Made by a program: the position numbers and the translations under genes
From: Hyaloscypha bicolor E
Lineage: Eukaryota > Ascomycota > Leotiomycetes > Helotiales > Hyaloscyphaceae
Assembly (NCBI RefSeq): GCF_002865645.1
Contig: NW_020194685.1
Coordinates: 2,195,363-2,259,362 of the forward strand
Direction: 5' to 3'
DNA: 64,000 bases
The notes under the pieces: model-generated
Told to the model about the DNA's origin: nothing
Seen by the model: the letters and a program-made list of their open reading frames with translations, nothing else
The model's database searches: none
Shown: positions 50,208 through 63,293 of the stretch, piece after piece
Numbering within the stretch: position 1 is the stretch's first letter
Layout: every line of letters starts with the position of its first letter

Positions 50208-52198
50208 TTAGTCACTCTTGAAGATTTTTGAAATATCCAGGCGCTTCTCATCGCAGAGGCAATAGAGATAGTGGTCATCAAATGTCTCTGCCCAGCGCTT
50301 CTCAAAGCCATATGCGAGGGACAGACCAGCACAACCAACGGCCCAGATCAGCATGGTAATGACGACCAAGAGGGGTGGTACACCGCCGCCAGCCTGGAGA
50401 ATAGTCCACGGGGCGGCAGTGGTGACGTTATCATTTTCCCAAGCCGCGCCGCCATTGGTGCCATAGAACATAAGCTGGATTGCATATTGTTGATAAGCGG
50501 TAATAAAGGCATCTCGAAGATCGGACGTCTGGATAAGGGAACTATAGTAGGCGAAACCGGGGGATGTTTCGTCGAGATCGATAGCTGGGTTGGCGGCCAT
50601 GAAGAGTGGATTGATCCAGTCATACTTAGTCTTCAGTACAGTGTAGTTGACTGAATTGTTGCCAAGAGACTTCAATCCTCCGTGATACCCAAAGTCCACA
50701 AAGTCATTAGCAGCTTGTTCGAGTGGGATGAACATTAACGGGACGCCGAGGCTGAGTCTAGGGGTGAGGAAGTGGTCCATGTTGGGATCTTCGCGCTCAA
50801 AATCGGTGTAAGTTCCTACTAAACCGTTCACTGTTGCTGTTCCAGTCACTGACGAGGAAGTGCACCGAATGCCAATGGCTGACATATTTCCATTCCACGG
50901 GTAACCGGCCCCGAAGGGATTCTGTGGCTCATAGTGCTCGTCCTCCAGCTCCGGAATCGGGTCTTGCACATTTGTGAAATTGCCAAATGTGCCTGGTGGA
51001 TTCCAGAAAGTTTGCCAGAGGGCCAGCTCCAAGACTTCCTCCTGATCTAGTCCTAAGTTTGCGCTAGTGTAACCCAGTGACGGTGTTCGGTCCAATATGT
51101 CGCTCACGCCAGTGCTCATGCCTACTTCAACGAAGGCGGCGACGTTTATGAGACCACCATTCAGCTGGCTCATCACTGATATTGATGAACCATCGTCGAG
51201 AGTATAGAAGTACGCGATGTCAGTGGCGTTATATATAGCAGGTTGGACATAGGCTGGATTTGAGGAGTTGATTCGCCGGTTCAGGATAGTAAACTCGTCC
51301 AACCTGTGAACCTCGGAGCAGTTATACTTCAGAACTGCTCCCCATATACTGCCAGTTATGGGTACAGGAGCTTGGGCGGTTAGGAAAATCTCCATGGCAT
51401 TCGAGGGGAGCGTGTTCGGCTTCGACACGTTTGCCATGATGCTGCTATTTAGAGGTACGTAAAGCGCGCTCCCGGAAGGAATTTGAGGTGCTGAATCAAG
51501 CGTCCATAGATAGGAGGCTGCATTAATAATGTCAGCGCTGGCTCTAAGGCCCATGGATCCTTGATTTACGCCCGTGACGTTGGTTCCTGGTACGTTCCCG
51601 GCCTTGTATCCATCCTGAGTCTGCATGGTCAAACCAGACAGCGCAAATGACCAAGATAAGACACTCAAGCCAAATAGTATTCTCCACAGCCAGTTGCGCG
51701 GTACGTTGTTTCCTTTCTTGAAGACAATACGGTAGGCCACGGTTCCCCAGTCTCTCAGGCTGCTCCAGCGCAGGTCCCTGTGCATTCTGAGCTCTTCCTC
51801 AGTTGTTGGTTTGAATATACCGGTCGTCATCATAGCAGCCTCAACGCCTCCGAGAGTATAGTCCGAGATGTTTAACCCAATTGCGCCGATAATAAACCAT
51901 GACCACCAGACATACTTGCCGTTGGGGGGGGGCTTATTGATGTCGGCCAAAGGATTGCTTGACGGCTGGAGCCAGACAAAGTATGTCCAGAGGTAATACG
52001 CTGCAAAGGCAAGTGGGATAAAAATACCGCAGAGTGGCTGGAAGTAGAAACGAAGCTTGGGTTGAGATGGAACCGAGTCGGATTCAGGTGTTTCATGTGC
52101 ATCTCTAGAACCCCAACACGAACGTAAGTACTGTACATATATTAAACTTAGATTTGAGACCGAAGCATAACCCACATTCCGTCCTTTTCATGAGACAT
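50208..52198 (-). CDS. large polytopic membrane protein of unknown function
   Basis: One long open frame (stop at 50208, open to 52175) with no RIP stops. Numbering along the ~650 codons: cytosolic polar N-terminus with KLRF, TM1 ~43-69 (CGIFIPLAFAAYYLWTYFVW), TM2 ~89-106, TM3 ~161-182 (ILFGLSVLSWSFALSGL), a ~415-residue loop with about a dozen N-x-S/T sites (likely lumenal or extracellular), a C-terminal TM ~599-624 and a short acidic tail. The frame has no early ATG. A probable start is ATG at 52198 (MSHEKDGM), joined by a small intron to YLRSCW or RDAHETPE; two alternatives (41 and 56 bp) keep the frame. The layout resembles uncharacterised fungal plasma-membrane proteins with two N-terminal helices and a big ectodomain. 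No enzyme motif was recognised. Confidence 0.85.
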
Positions 52199-53432
52199 GT
52201 TTTCTGAACGATATCCTAGAGGGATGTTTGTTTCTTCCGCGAACTAAAGTAACAGTCCCTGTGTTACAAAGATGGAGAAATAGATCAGTTGAGTTGCTTG
52301 GTAGATAATGTACCGTTCGAGACTTTTTAGCTGGCAGTACCTCTATAAAACGGAACTCAGAGCCTTTGCTCCCATATGTACTCAACGACCAGCCGGGTTT
52401 CGGCCTCACAAGGTCAATGATACTGCAGCCCAACTTCCGCCTGCAGGTGGTTCTTGAACCCGTGTTGGAGCACTACCACACTCAAAACACCACTTCTATC
52501 GAATCAGCAACCACTACATGCATTTGAACTACTGCTTCTGTTCTTTATGTCTCGGGCAGCGAACGCCAACCTACAAAATTGCCAATCAGAGGCGAAACCG
52601 CCGTTAGCCAATGATTATCCGCATGCGCCACCACACATCTGTGCAGCTTTGGTTGGTACTGTATGCTAAACGAGTATACTTTTGCTTTTGAAAATCTCAG
52701 CCCCAAGCCCGGTGGGATGATTTCGGCATGTCCGTCCGTTCCTCCGCCGTTTCCGCGAATTTGGTGGCGCAAGGTATCGCTTTTCGTTAGCGTAAGATGT
52801 AGTCTCCGACCCTTCATTGGAAATTAAGAAATGGCCCGATGGTGCACGTTTAGGTGCTGCATCACACACGACTATTCACACGACTATTTGAGAATGAATG
52901 TAGGGCTTCCAATCCGGATGGAACTCTCTCGTTCCCCGGCGTCCACGTGGTCGTTCTGTGATACGATTTCTGGCGGGGTTGGTTAGCGGCAAGCGGCAAG
53001 CTACGCCCTACAAGGTTGAGCACGGCTGAGAATGTGCAGGGCATTCGATTCGGTTAGCCGTTCGAATCCAATCAATGGATTATTAGCAACAATGACTGTC
53101 CAGCGCTTGCAGGGTTGGCATGTCTCGACTTCAAAAACCGAAGCAAGCAGACGCTGTCGAACATCAGTTGAGGAGCACTGCAATTTTAACGTCTGCAAAG
53201 ACCTTGAAGTCAGCCGCAATCCAGTCAGCCAGCATTTGAATTGGAAGCAGAGTGGACGAGAGAGGGACGATAATGGAAGGGGCAACCTTGACGTGTTGGT
53301 CGAGCCGAGAACGCGTCCAGACTCTGAAAGTATTAGAACGGAACAAGAGGGGATCCAGAGGACATATAGTGATATTCGATTTAGGCCCATTTTCCCCCCC
53401 AAATTCATTTTAGGAGGCTAGAGCTTCATTAA
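52199..53432. other. 1.2 kb normal-composition region, no supported gene
   Basis: It includes the promoter side of the membrane-protein gene. Overlapping ORFs of 60-135 codons exist on both strands around 53000-53420 but lack splice signals, domains or a preferred frame. It may hold 5' UTR exons or a decayed gene. Confidence 0.4.
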
Positions 53433-53498
53433 TAGTATTTCCAAAAACTGTACCACAGAAACATTTGTACTAGGGATTGGTTAGTACAAATTATCACG
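53433..53498 (+). repeat. 17-bp tandem array, short block
   Basis: N-N-GTAC/GTAT starts at 53433, 53448, 53465 and 53482 (15, 17, 17 bp). Same family and orientation as the arrays at 40515 and 49880. Confidence 0.75.
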
Positions 53499-53648
53499 GC
53501 ACCACGTGACCACGTGTCACAGACCACCTCGCGTAATCAGTCAACAAGACGACTTCTCGCGTTTATTTTTCTTTTTACTTCCTTGCATTACGTCCTATAT
53601 ATAGAACCAATATATAACTTCACTTAGACCCTTACACAAATGCGTAAT
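53499..53648. other. spacer between 17-bp array blocks
   Basis: It contains two CACGTG motifs (53500-53518) and a pyrimidine-rich stretch. No gene was seen. Confidence 0.4.
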
Positions 53649-53790
53649 TAGTACAAAGAAACAATTAGTACCAAGAGACTATTAGTACTATAAAATTACG
53701 GGCGCAAATAAGATATTAGTATTATAGAACTAATACTATAAAGTAGTTAGTATAAATAAATAGTTAGTATAAAGAACTATAGCAGGAATC
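53649..53790 (+). repeat. 17-bp tandem array, long block
   Basis: TAGTAC/TAGTAT starts at 53649, 53666, 53683, 53717, 53748 and 53765, mostly multiples of 17 bp apart, with two decayed units between (53700, 53731). Later units are more AT-rich. Confidence 0.8.
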
Positions 53791-53798
53791 TGCCTATA

Positions 53799-54236
53799 TA
53801 GTATGCGAAAAAATTAATCAGATTAATTAATTAATTCATGAATATTCATGAATAGCGTAAATAGAATTTGATTAATATAATACTTATATAATTTAATTAG
53901 ATTAGAATAATTAATTATAATTATTTATGAATACCTTGATTAATATATACGTAACTACAGCACGTAATAGTCTAGCCTAATTAAGTAAGGTTCTTGCTCT
54001 AGTACTGCCTTAGTAAGCTTTTCTCTCTAGAAGCAAGGTAGGACTAGAGCCTGATCCTTACCTAATTAGGCTAGCTTGTTACGTGCTGCGGTCACGTATA
54101 TATTAATTAAGTTATTTATGAATATTCATGATTAGCTTAATTAGTTCGTGAATAGAATATAATTAATGAGAAAATTTCATGAATAGATTAGATTAATAGC
54201 TATTAATCTAATCTAATCTATTTATTTCTTATACTA
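53799..54236. mobile_element. 438 bp fold-back hAT MITE with 8-bp target duplication
   Basis: The termini TAGTATGCGAAA and TTTCTTATACTA are imperfect inverted repeats (C-to-T changed CAGTAT... ends). They are flanked by TGCCTATA (53791-53798) and TACCTATA (54237-54244), an 8-bp duplication with one G/A difference. Nearly the whole element is a long imperfect palindrome centred near 54030, with arms including GTAATAGTCTAGCCTAATTA and its partner. The subterminal AATCTAATC palindrome matches that at ~10035, tying it to the hAT family of 9993 and 40559. No ORF. Confidence 0.88.
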
Positions 54237-54244
54237 TACCTATA

Positions 54245-55150
54245 TAATAATATAGCTTGAATAAATCTATTATATAAACTCAAAGTACTAGTATATAGTA
54301 TTTTTTATAGCCTTAAATTAATCTAGATAAGCTTTAAACTTACTATATATAAAAGAAAGTCTATAAGACTATATTAGTAATCTATAAACTAGTTTTTCCT
54401 TAAAAATAGTCTTTTATTCTCATATAACTATTAGGGCCCTGCCTAATTTAATCTTACCCTAAAGAAAGTTACTTGAAATAAGTAAATAATTCTATAAATA
54501 TATAATTAACTATAAGCTTTTTAAAGAAATATATTATAAAAATAGTATATAATCGAGAAAAAGAAAAAAAGAAAAGAAAAAAAGAAAAGAAAAAAAGAAA
54601 AGAAAAAAAAGAGTATTTATAAGCTTTATAATTATATATTTTTAGTATATTATTAAAATACTAAGAAATAGTTTTATAAATAGTTTCTATATAATTCTAG
54701 AAATATTACTTATATTATAGCTTTATTTAATAAACTTTATATTTAAACTAATTTCTTTTTTTAATATAGGCCAGATACTTTTACTTAAAGTATTTTATTA
54801 AATCTTTCGAACTAGTAAACTTATAAATATACTTTTTAAATAATAAGTTTTATTTCCTTAAATAAATAAAAAAATAGTTCTTTTTTTTTAGTAAATACTA
54901 ATAATATAATATTATTTAATACTTATTTCTCGGTCTTAATAACTATTAGCTAGAAGTTAATTTCCTTTAATAGTATTAAATTTATCTATTATATAAATAG
55001 CTTTTTTTTTGAAATAATAATAAATAATTATATTAATATTTTTATTATAATAATAGAACTTTTCTTTAATAATTATATATAAAAGTATTATTATTATTTT
55101 TACTAAATACTTTTAAAATAAAAATATTTTATTATTCTAGTTTAAAATAG
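54245..55150. other. AT-rich degraded repeat, unassigned
   Basis: Probably the upstream part of the Gypsy-3 copy, but no LTR could be delimited. It contains a purine tract of A7G/A4G units at 54555-54613. Confidence 0.4.
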
Positions 55151-56956
55151 TTTTTATATTTTAACTAAATATAATAAATATATAAATAAATAATAAATAT
55201 TATAGATCTAATTTCTTATTTTAGATAAAGCTTATAATCAGAATTATATAAATTATATAAGATTATATTTCCTAATTAAATAAAGAGCTTTATATACTTA
55301 GCTAAATATTAGGAAATATATAAAGAAATATTTCTAGCTTTAGAAAGAAGTATTAATTAGTTTTTTATTAGAATTAATTCTTGAAATTAGTTATATTTAT
55401 AAGTATTACTTTATAGCTTATTTGCCTTAATTACTTATATATTACTTTATTATTATATATTTTATATTCTAATTATTCTAATTTTCGAGAAATAGTTTAT
55501 TATAAAATAATTAAGTTATTAATAAATAAAATTACTAATAGCTAGAATATTAACTAGAAGAAGTATTTCTATTATTATTAAGGTAATCTAGTTAAATATT
55601 TAAGAAAATACCTAATTAAATACTTTTTATATTACCTAATTAGAAAAAGAAAATAGAACTCAAATACTTTTAAAACTAGCTAGTAAAATAATAATAATAA
55701 AGAAGCTAATAGCAGCTTATTATTATATTATTAAATTAAAAGCAGAAATATAATAAATAAAAAATCTAGAAAAGCTAAAAGCTTAAATCTATTATTTTAA
55801 AATATTTAAATACCTAATATAAAGCCCATTATATTTCTAATAATATTTTTAGTTTAAAGGGCTTTTAAATCCCGAAAATTATTTATTTATAAAAAGAAAA
55901 ATATTAAAAAAACCCAGAACTTCTTTTATTAAATAAAGCCAAAATAATATAAAATTATTAAAATTATCTGAACTATAAATATAATAAAAATTATATATTA
56001 TATTTTTTATTTTAAAAATATAGTTAAAAATATCTAGAAATATAGGAAATAATTAATAAGTATTAATATTATAGATTAGAAAACCTTTATTAAGTTTATA
56101 AAGAATTTTATTTTAAATTCGAAAAACTATAATAATAATATTCTTATTAAATTTAAGAATATAAAATAGTAATTAAATTAGAATATTTAAAGCTTTATAT
56201 TTTATTTAAATAGCTTATTAAATAACTTAAAATTTATAAATTTATTATAAAAGCAAGATAATCTATTTAATAATTTAAAATAAAAGATTTAAAATAAGAT
56301 TAATTATTAAAGAAATATTTTATAAGAAAGAAAAAAGCTTATTTCTATAATTATAAAAATCGAAAATAATTTAAATTTATTTATTTAATAAGAATATAAT
56401 AATAAGGTAATAAAATAATAAAAAAGAAAAAAGAAAAAAGAAAAGAAATAATAAAAGAAAATAGAAAAGAAATACATTTCTATTATAAGATTTATAAAAC
56501 CGGAATAATAAAAATATAATAATAAAGTCTAATATAATAGCTATATTAGAATTTATAAAACCGGATATAATTTACTTTATTTACTAGAAAGAGAATTACT
56601 ATATTATTATTTATTTAAATCAGAAAAAACTAACTTATTATAACTATAATAAGTTTAGCTATAAAATATATAAGTATCTAAAACTAAAGAAACCGGGAAA
56701 TAAATATATTTTATAATAATTATACTTATTTATATTATAAAAAATAAAGTTCTTAAAACAAGAATAATAATTGAAATTATTATTAAAATAATAAAAAGCA
56801 AATATAGAATTAAAATATTAGTTAATTCAAATATAGAAATTAATTATATAAAAAGAAAACTAGTTTTAAATATAAATATTTTATTAATATTAAAAGTAAT
56901 TTTCTTAACTTTACTAAAAAAAAAATTTTATTTATATATAATAATTATATTCTTAG
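55151..56956 (+). mobile_element. Gypsy-3 leader, gag and protease start
   Basis: Counterpart of the minus-strand fragments at 39228-40250 and 31511-32512. The gag start codon at 55538 reads ATA instead of ATG. Downstream are the same TQLEKENRTQILLKLASK coiled-coil-like stretch (~55640) and a zinc-knuckle-like segment near 56620 whose cysteines have become Tyr or been lost. It is cut at 56956 by the Copia insertion. Confidence 0.7.
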
Positions 56957-57235
56957 TATTAGTTTACTAGTAATATATAATACTATTATATAGTTATAAA
57001 ATACTATTTATATAAGTTAGTAAAGTTATTATTTAGAAATAGGAATTATAATATTATAGTATTAATATATAATTCCTAAATTTACTAAGCCTAAAGAAAT
57101 CTAGTTTACTAATCGAGTTATTTATAAGATATGAAGTTATATAATTATATTTTATATCTTATATCTTATTACCTATATTTTATATCCTATATCTCGTAAC
57201 TATATATAACTTCTAAAGAAATAGCTATACTAATA
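56957..57235 (-). repeat. Copia copy B 3' LTR
   Basis: 279 bp, TATTAG...CTAATA. Near-identical to the copy 1 LTRs. Confidence 0.85.
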
Positions 57236-60200
57236 CTAGAAACTCTCTAAAAAAACGCGAAAAATAGTATTTCTTTTTAATTATATATAAATTTCCTAAT
57301 CTGGCCTAGTACCAGATTTCTTAAATACTTTATATATTTATATTACTTCTAAGATTTTAGTTATATATTAAAGGCTATAGCCTTTTATATATAACTTCTC
57401 TTCTTATAATATTCTTCTATTTTATATATTTATTTTCTATTCTATTTATATTTAATCTATTTCTCTATATCTAATTATATGGTATTTATATTAATTAGAT
57501 ACTTAAAAGTATTTATTAGTTTTAATTTTATTATAGAATTAGTAGAATTTAATTCTTCCTTAATTTATTTAATTTCTATAATCTCTCGTTATTTATATAT
57601 TTAGTAAAGATATATTATATTAATTATTAGATACTTTTCTCGAGTAATTCCTAATTTAATAAGATATTTATATAATAACTTCGAATTCATATAAACTATT
57701 AGTAATAATTCTATTTCTAGTATTCTATTAATTATAGTTTTAACTAAAATACCTATATTAAAGCTATAAGTTATATTATAGAATTCCGAAGCTAGAATAC
57801 TTCTAGTAACTCTTTTATATTTAGTAGAGAACTAGTAAATAATATTAGTATATCTAGTTTCATTTATTAGAACTAGAATATATCCGATTTAGGAAAAGAG
57901 ATTTCTATTATTTATAAATGAAGTATTTATAAAAGTAATTAAATATAAAAACTCTTTTACTAGCTTTATAAATCTCAGTTCTCTAGTAATATTTTTAATT
58001 TTCTACTAAATATATTTATTAAGTGCCTTTATATTAGTTTCTAAGAATTTAATAGCTTAAGTAGTAATTAATAAGTTATATAAAGCTTCTAGTTAATAGA
58101 CTAATATAATATATACTTTTTTAATATATTAGGTAATATATTAGTTCTTAATAAAGAGATCTTAATAAATAGTACCTCTATTATTTATAGTAGTAGTATT
58201 TTTTATAGAAATAGTTTAGAGGTTTTTATACTAGTATTTCTATATAAGAGTAATTCTAGTAATATTTATATAGATAATACCTTTATTAAACTTGAGATTA
58301 TAGTTAGAAATAAGGCATTTATATTTCTTAGCTAAGAACTTAGCTTTATAAAGCTTTAATTACTTTGCTTTTATAAAATTATTAGTTCTAATAAATAGGA
58401 TATTATTAGTTTAAAGACTAATAATTCCGAAGAATTACTTATTATAGAGAAGGCAAGAGTTATAAGTTAATTATTCTATAAAAAGCTTATTAATATAATA
58501 GGAATAATAAGTTTTAAACTAGTAGTTTCTAGTTTCCGGTATACTATATAATAGTTTTATAATCTTTAGAACTGAATTATTATTTAGATTTAGTTCTCTA
58601 GTAAGTTTATAAAATAGATTAATATAAAAATTATTAATTAAATATAAGCTTGCGAGATATTATATAAATATAGCTTTATAATATTTATTATTATAATAGT
58701 AATACTAAAGATAATTCTCTAGCTAATATATTAAATAATAAATAATTATATTAATATTATATATTTCTTATTATTATTATAAGCCTAAATAACTAGTTTC
58801 GATTTCTTAAACTTTCTCTCTATATTCTTATTCTTAATCTTATTAATAAACCGGGAGTTAAAAATATATATTTTCTTTAGTATCTGAGATCTAAAAGTAA
58901 TCTCAAATATATTCTTTTCTAGAAGGCTAGTAACTTTAACTTAATAGGAGTTCTTATATAAGTTATTATTTTATAAGAATATTATAATATCCGGGTTCTT
59001 ATAAGAATATTCTCTATTATATTTTAGTAGAATAGTAGAAGTAGTAGAAGGAATTATACCTGTATTATCTTTAGCCTTATTATAAAGTTTGGAAATAGGT
59101 TTAGGTTTGGGGCTATTAGTAATAACCTTAATATCTCCTATATAAAAGAGCTTTATAGAAGTTAAGTAAAAGATAATATTACTATATAATAAAGCTAATA
59201 TATAGTTCTCTCTATTAATAACTACTAGCTTATATAGTTTATTTTAATTATTAGATTAACTAGTATTTTCTTTATATTATATAAAAATATTTAAATTTAA
59301 GAGAAGTTTATAAATATTAGTAGTACTAGAACTATTTTGGGTATTTAGGGTATTTGTAATTTAGTATCTAGCTTAAAGCTTCTATATTTCTACTATTGCC
59401 TTCTTAAATACTTCTAATTACTATAAAATAGTTAGTAATAAGATATTATATTTAATTATTTAAGATAAAGTATTATAAATTAAAATAATTAAAATAATAC
59501 TATTAGGTCTAGCGAAATTATTAATAGCTTTAAAGGCTATTTAGAATATAGTATTCTTATTAATTCTATTAATTTTAGCTATAATAATAAAGTAAGTATA
59601 TTAAATTAGACTATAGTAGTATTTTATAATTCCGACGGAATTATAAGCTTTTATAAAAACGATTTTAACCTTAGTTTCTATAATATTTATAAGTTAAATA
59701 AACTTCTTATTAGTAAACTGCTTTCTGGTATCTGCTATAATCTAATTAAGAGGGCCTAAATAAATATTAATTTAATATTACTTTAGGGTATCCCAAATAT
59801 ATAATATACTAATATTTTAAAGCTATTAGCCGGCTTAATATCTAGTACCTTTATTAATAATATAGAATATAGGCTTACTAAAAATATAGAAAATATTAAT
59901 AATAATAAAGTAATTAAAGCTAATATTATTTTTTAGGTTAAACTTAAATTATTCTAGTAATTATTCGAATTTCTGGTATTATTTATAGTATTTTATAAGA
60001 TATTTAAAGGCTTCTATATTAATATTATAGCCTGCTTATTCTAGTATATTTCGAAGCTTATTAATAGATAAATAACTAAAATAGTAATATAAATATTATA
60101 ATTTAATTTCTATAAGAAAGCAGGAATTATAAGTAAAGAATTCGGAAATAAAGCTTTATAAAATAGTATTCTAAAACAAGAAAGAATATCTAAAACATTA

Positions 60201-63036
60201 TATTATAGATATAAAATATCTAGTAAAAGTAATAAGATAATTAGTAAGATTATAAAAGTAGACCCCTAGCTTATCTATATTAGCTAAACTAAATAGAAAT
60301 AAAGTCTTTATAAGTATAATATAGAATTATACTTACCTAATTAGTATTCTTATTATTATAGATCTAATAAAAAACATAAATCTAATACTAAACTAGATAT
60401 TAACTTAATCTTTAATAATTTCATTAAGTTTAATACTATTATTAGTCTGCTATAAAGCTTAGAATTAGTTAGAACTAGTAATTAAGAATCTAGAAGCTCT
60501 GGTATTAATTATAATTCTATAAAAGTAATAAGTATTATATCTTAATATACTATTAATTATAAATGTCTAGGTATTTTCTATTTATTTAGTAGGCTTTAGG
60601 ATATGATTTTTACCTATTATCTAATATATAAGAGAAAGAGAAGTGAGGTTATTTATAAGGGTATTAGTTATAGGAATAGTAGGAGTAAAGACTATAAGAG
60701 CGGCTAGAAAGCTCTTAATAAAAGTAAAATAGAAATTAGAATAATATTTCTTTCCTTTATTCGTTTTTATTAGTAAGACTTTAAAAGCATTACTTACTAG
60801 TTTATTCTTATTATTCTTATTATTCTCTTTTTCTTTAAATTCGGTAATATACTATATATAAGTATTACTAAAGCATTTATTAAAGTTATAGGTATTTCGG
60901 GATCTAAATTAGTAAATATTTTTATTCTTAAATCAAGCCTTCTTAGTCTCTTATTTCTTTAGTATATACTTCTATAAGTAGTATTTAGGTCTCTTATATA
61001 TAAAATATAACTTCGAAGTATAATTATTATAATTATAAGACTTAGAGTAGTTATTATAGGTTCCGAAGTTATAACTAGATTCGTATTAATAATTTCCGGA
61101 TAAATAATAGTTTAAAGAATTTTAAGAATAGTATTATTAATTAGTAAAATAGGTTTTAGTAATAATTTATTACTTTTTCTTATAGGTAGTAATAAACGAT
61201 TAGAGCTTATTAATAAGCTAGCCGAGATTATTAGAAAAGTCCGAGACTATATATTAGTATACTAGTAAGTCTTAATAAGAAGTAATAATCTTATTATATA
61301 AGAATTTAGTACTTTATAAGGCAGGAGCAAGGCTATACTATAATTTATATAGGTTATTAATTAGTATTTAAATAAGCTCAAATATTTTTTTTAGAGTTCT
61401 TTACTATTATAATTACTAAGGTAATAGTATTCTATTTATCTAAATTTTAATAATAGAAACCGGGGTCTTTAAAGAAGCTATAAATATTTATATAGGCTTT
61501 TTTATATATATGGCTCGAGAGCTAGTTATTATAGAAGTAGTCTTATACTAGTTCTTTTAATATAATAAGAAAAGCTCTTACTAGTACCTTTTCTAAAAGT
61601 TCTATATATTAGTAAATATTAAGGAAAATAATAAGTTTATAATTAAAACTATTATTAGTTCTATTATATTTTTATATTTTAGAATATATTTTTACTACTT
61701 CTCTAATAAGCTTTCTAGTAGAAATAATAGATACTAATTAATAGTAATTCGGGTTTAGTAATAATACTAGTAGTAATAAAGATAGAAGTAGTAAATAGCC
61801 TTAATTTAGAAAAGGTAAATAAATAGCTTAATTTCTCGACTGAGATTATTTAGTTTCCTTATATCTAGTTCTATTTAGAATAAAATAAACTAATATAATA
61901 GGTTCCTAAAGAAAATCTATTCTAATTAGATTATTATTAATAATATTAGCTTTATTTCATATACTCTTTATTTTTTCTTAAGTAAGATTAATAAAGAATT
62001 ATATAATAGTAAGGTTTCTATAGTTCTATTTAATATAAATACTATTATACTAAAGTTAGATTTAAAGATTTTATATAAGTATATAATTAATTAGACTATA
62101 TATTATAATATTAAAGTTTTTAAAATTATTCTAGAATAGATCCTATAAATTATTATTACTCTTCTTATATAAGATATACTAATATATCTTAGTAGTTATA
62201 TATTTCTGAAGTTTAGCCTTTATTATAGTTACTAGATTAATACTGTTTTTCTATTTCTTAATTAGTTTTTTTCTCTTATTAGTATCTATACTAAACTAAA
62301 TTCAGGTTCTCCCTAGTATATATATATGATTTGTAATAGGAGGAATTCGAAGATAAGGTAGTTTATAGTAGGTTTATAGAAAGGATTTAGTAATAAAGAT
62401 ATTTAGATACCTGGTTTAGATACTAGATACCTAGCTCAAATACCTAATTAAGATACTAGATATCTAATTCAGATACCTGATTAAGATACCAGATACCTGA
62501 TTATTGAGATACTAGATATCTGGTTTAGATACCAGATACCCCAGATATCTAGGAGTATTATAGGTATTAAAATAAATATTTTGCCTTTAAATATTTCATT
62601 TATAATAAGAAATTTAGGAAGTGAAATATTATAATTCCGGGAGAGTCTAAAACTCAAAGAACTCGATTTAATAATAAAATCGAAATAGTAATTAAAGAGC
62701 TTTAAGGATATATATAAGATATATATTCCGGAAAGAAGATCTTATAAATACGGGTATTATATAAATAGAAAAAATAATTTTCAAGAAAGTAATCTTGGGA
62801 CTAAAAGAAGTTAGTTTTAAAGAATAATAGAAATTAAATAAATAGATAATTAAATAACTAACTACTTATTAATTAGTAAGAACTAGATATCTTCTTTATA
62901 GGCTATTAAATACTTTTATAAAATTAATAAGTAGTTCCCTTCTTTAATATAGAATAAACTAGATTTGTCTTAGGTTACTAAATACTTTTAGGACTAATCT
63001 AAAATCTTTTCTAATCTATATATATAAACTAATTAG

Positions 63037-63293
63037 TATTAGTTTACTAGTAATATATAATATTATTATATAAATATAAAAATACTAGTTATATTAGTTA
63101 GTAAAGTTATTCTTTTTCAGAAATAGGAATTATAGTATTATAATATTAATATATAATCCCTAAATCTACTAAGCCTAAAGGGATCTAATTTATTAGTTAA
63201 GTTACTAATAAGATATAAGGTTATATAACTATATCCTATATTTTATATTCTATAACTATATATATAACTTCTAAAGAAATAGCTATACTAATA
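63037..63293 (-). repeat. Copia copy B 5' LTR
   Basis: 257 bp. Same ends as the 3' LTR but ~20 bp shorter, through loss of one repeated ATATCCTAT-type block. Confidence 0.82.

Larger units (their letters stand above)
56957..63293 (-). mobile_element. Copia copy B, full length, RIP-inactivated
   Basis: 6.34 kb, with LTRs at 56957-57235 (3') and 63037-63293 (5'). Minus-strand order is gag and protease (~62.6-60.4 kb), integrase (~60.4-58.9 kb), and RT/RNase H (~58.8-57.5 kb). The integrase/RT border reads SRLVIQAYNNNKKYI without interruption, which shows where copy 1 took its 5.2 kb insert. The element carries many stops. The flanking bases (CTTAG, GAAAG) do not form a duplication now. Its host sequence on the left is the Gypsy-3 gag-protease. 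Confidence 0.87.

Noticed and set aside
50021..50338. ORFs spanning the GAA microsatellite
   Set aside because: Poly-Glu or poly-Phe runs are produced by the simple repeat; the minus one overlaps the 3' end of the real gene.
52454..53421. Several ORFs of 60-135 codons on both strands
   Set aside because: Mutually overlapping, without motifs or splice structure; no frame is preferred.
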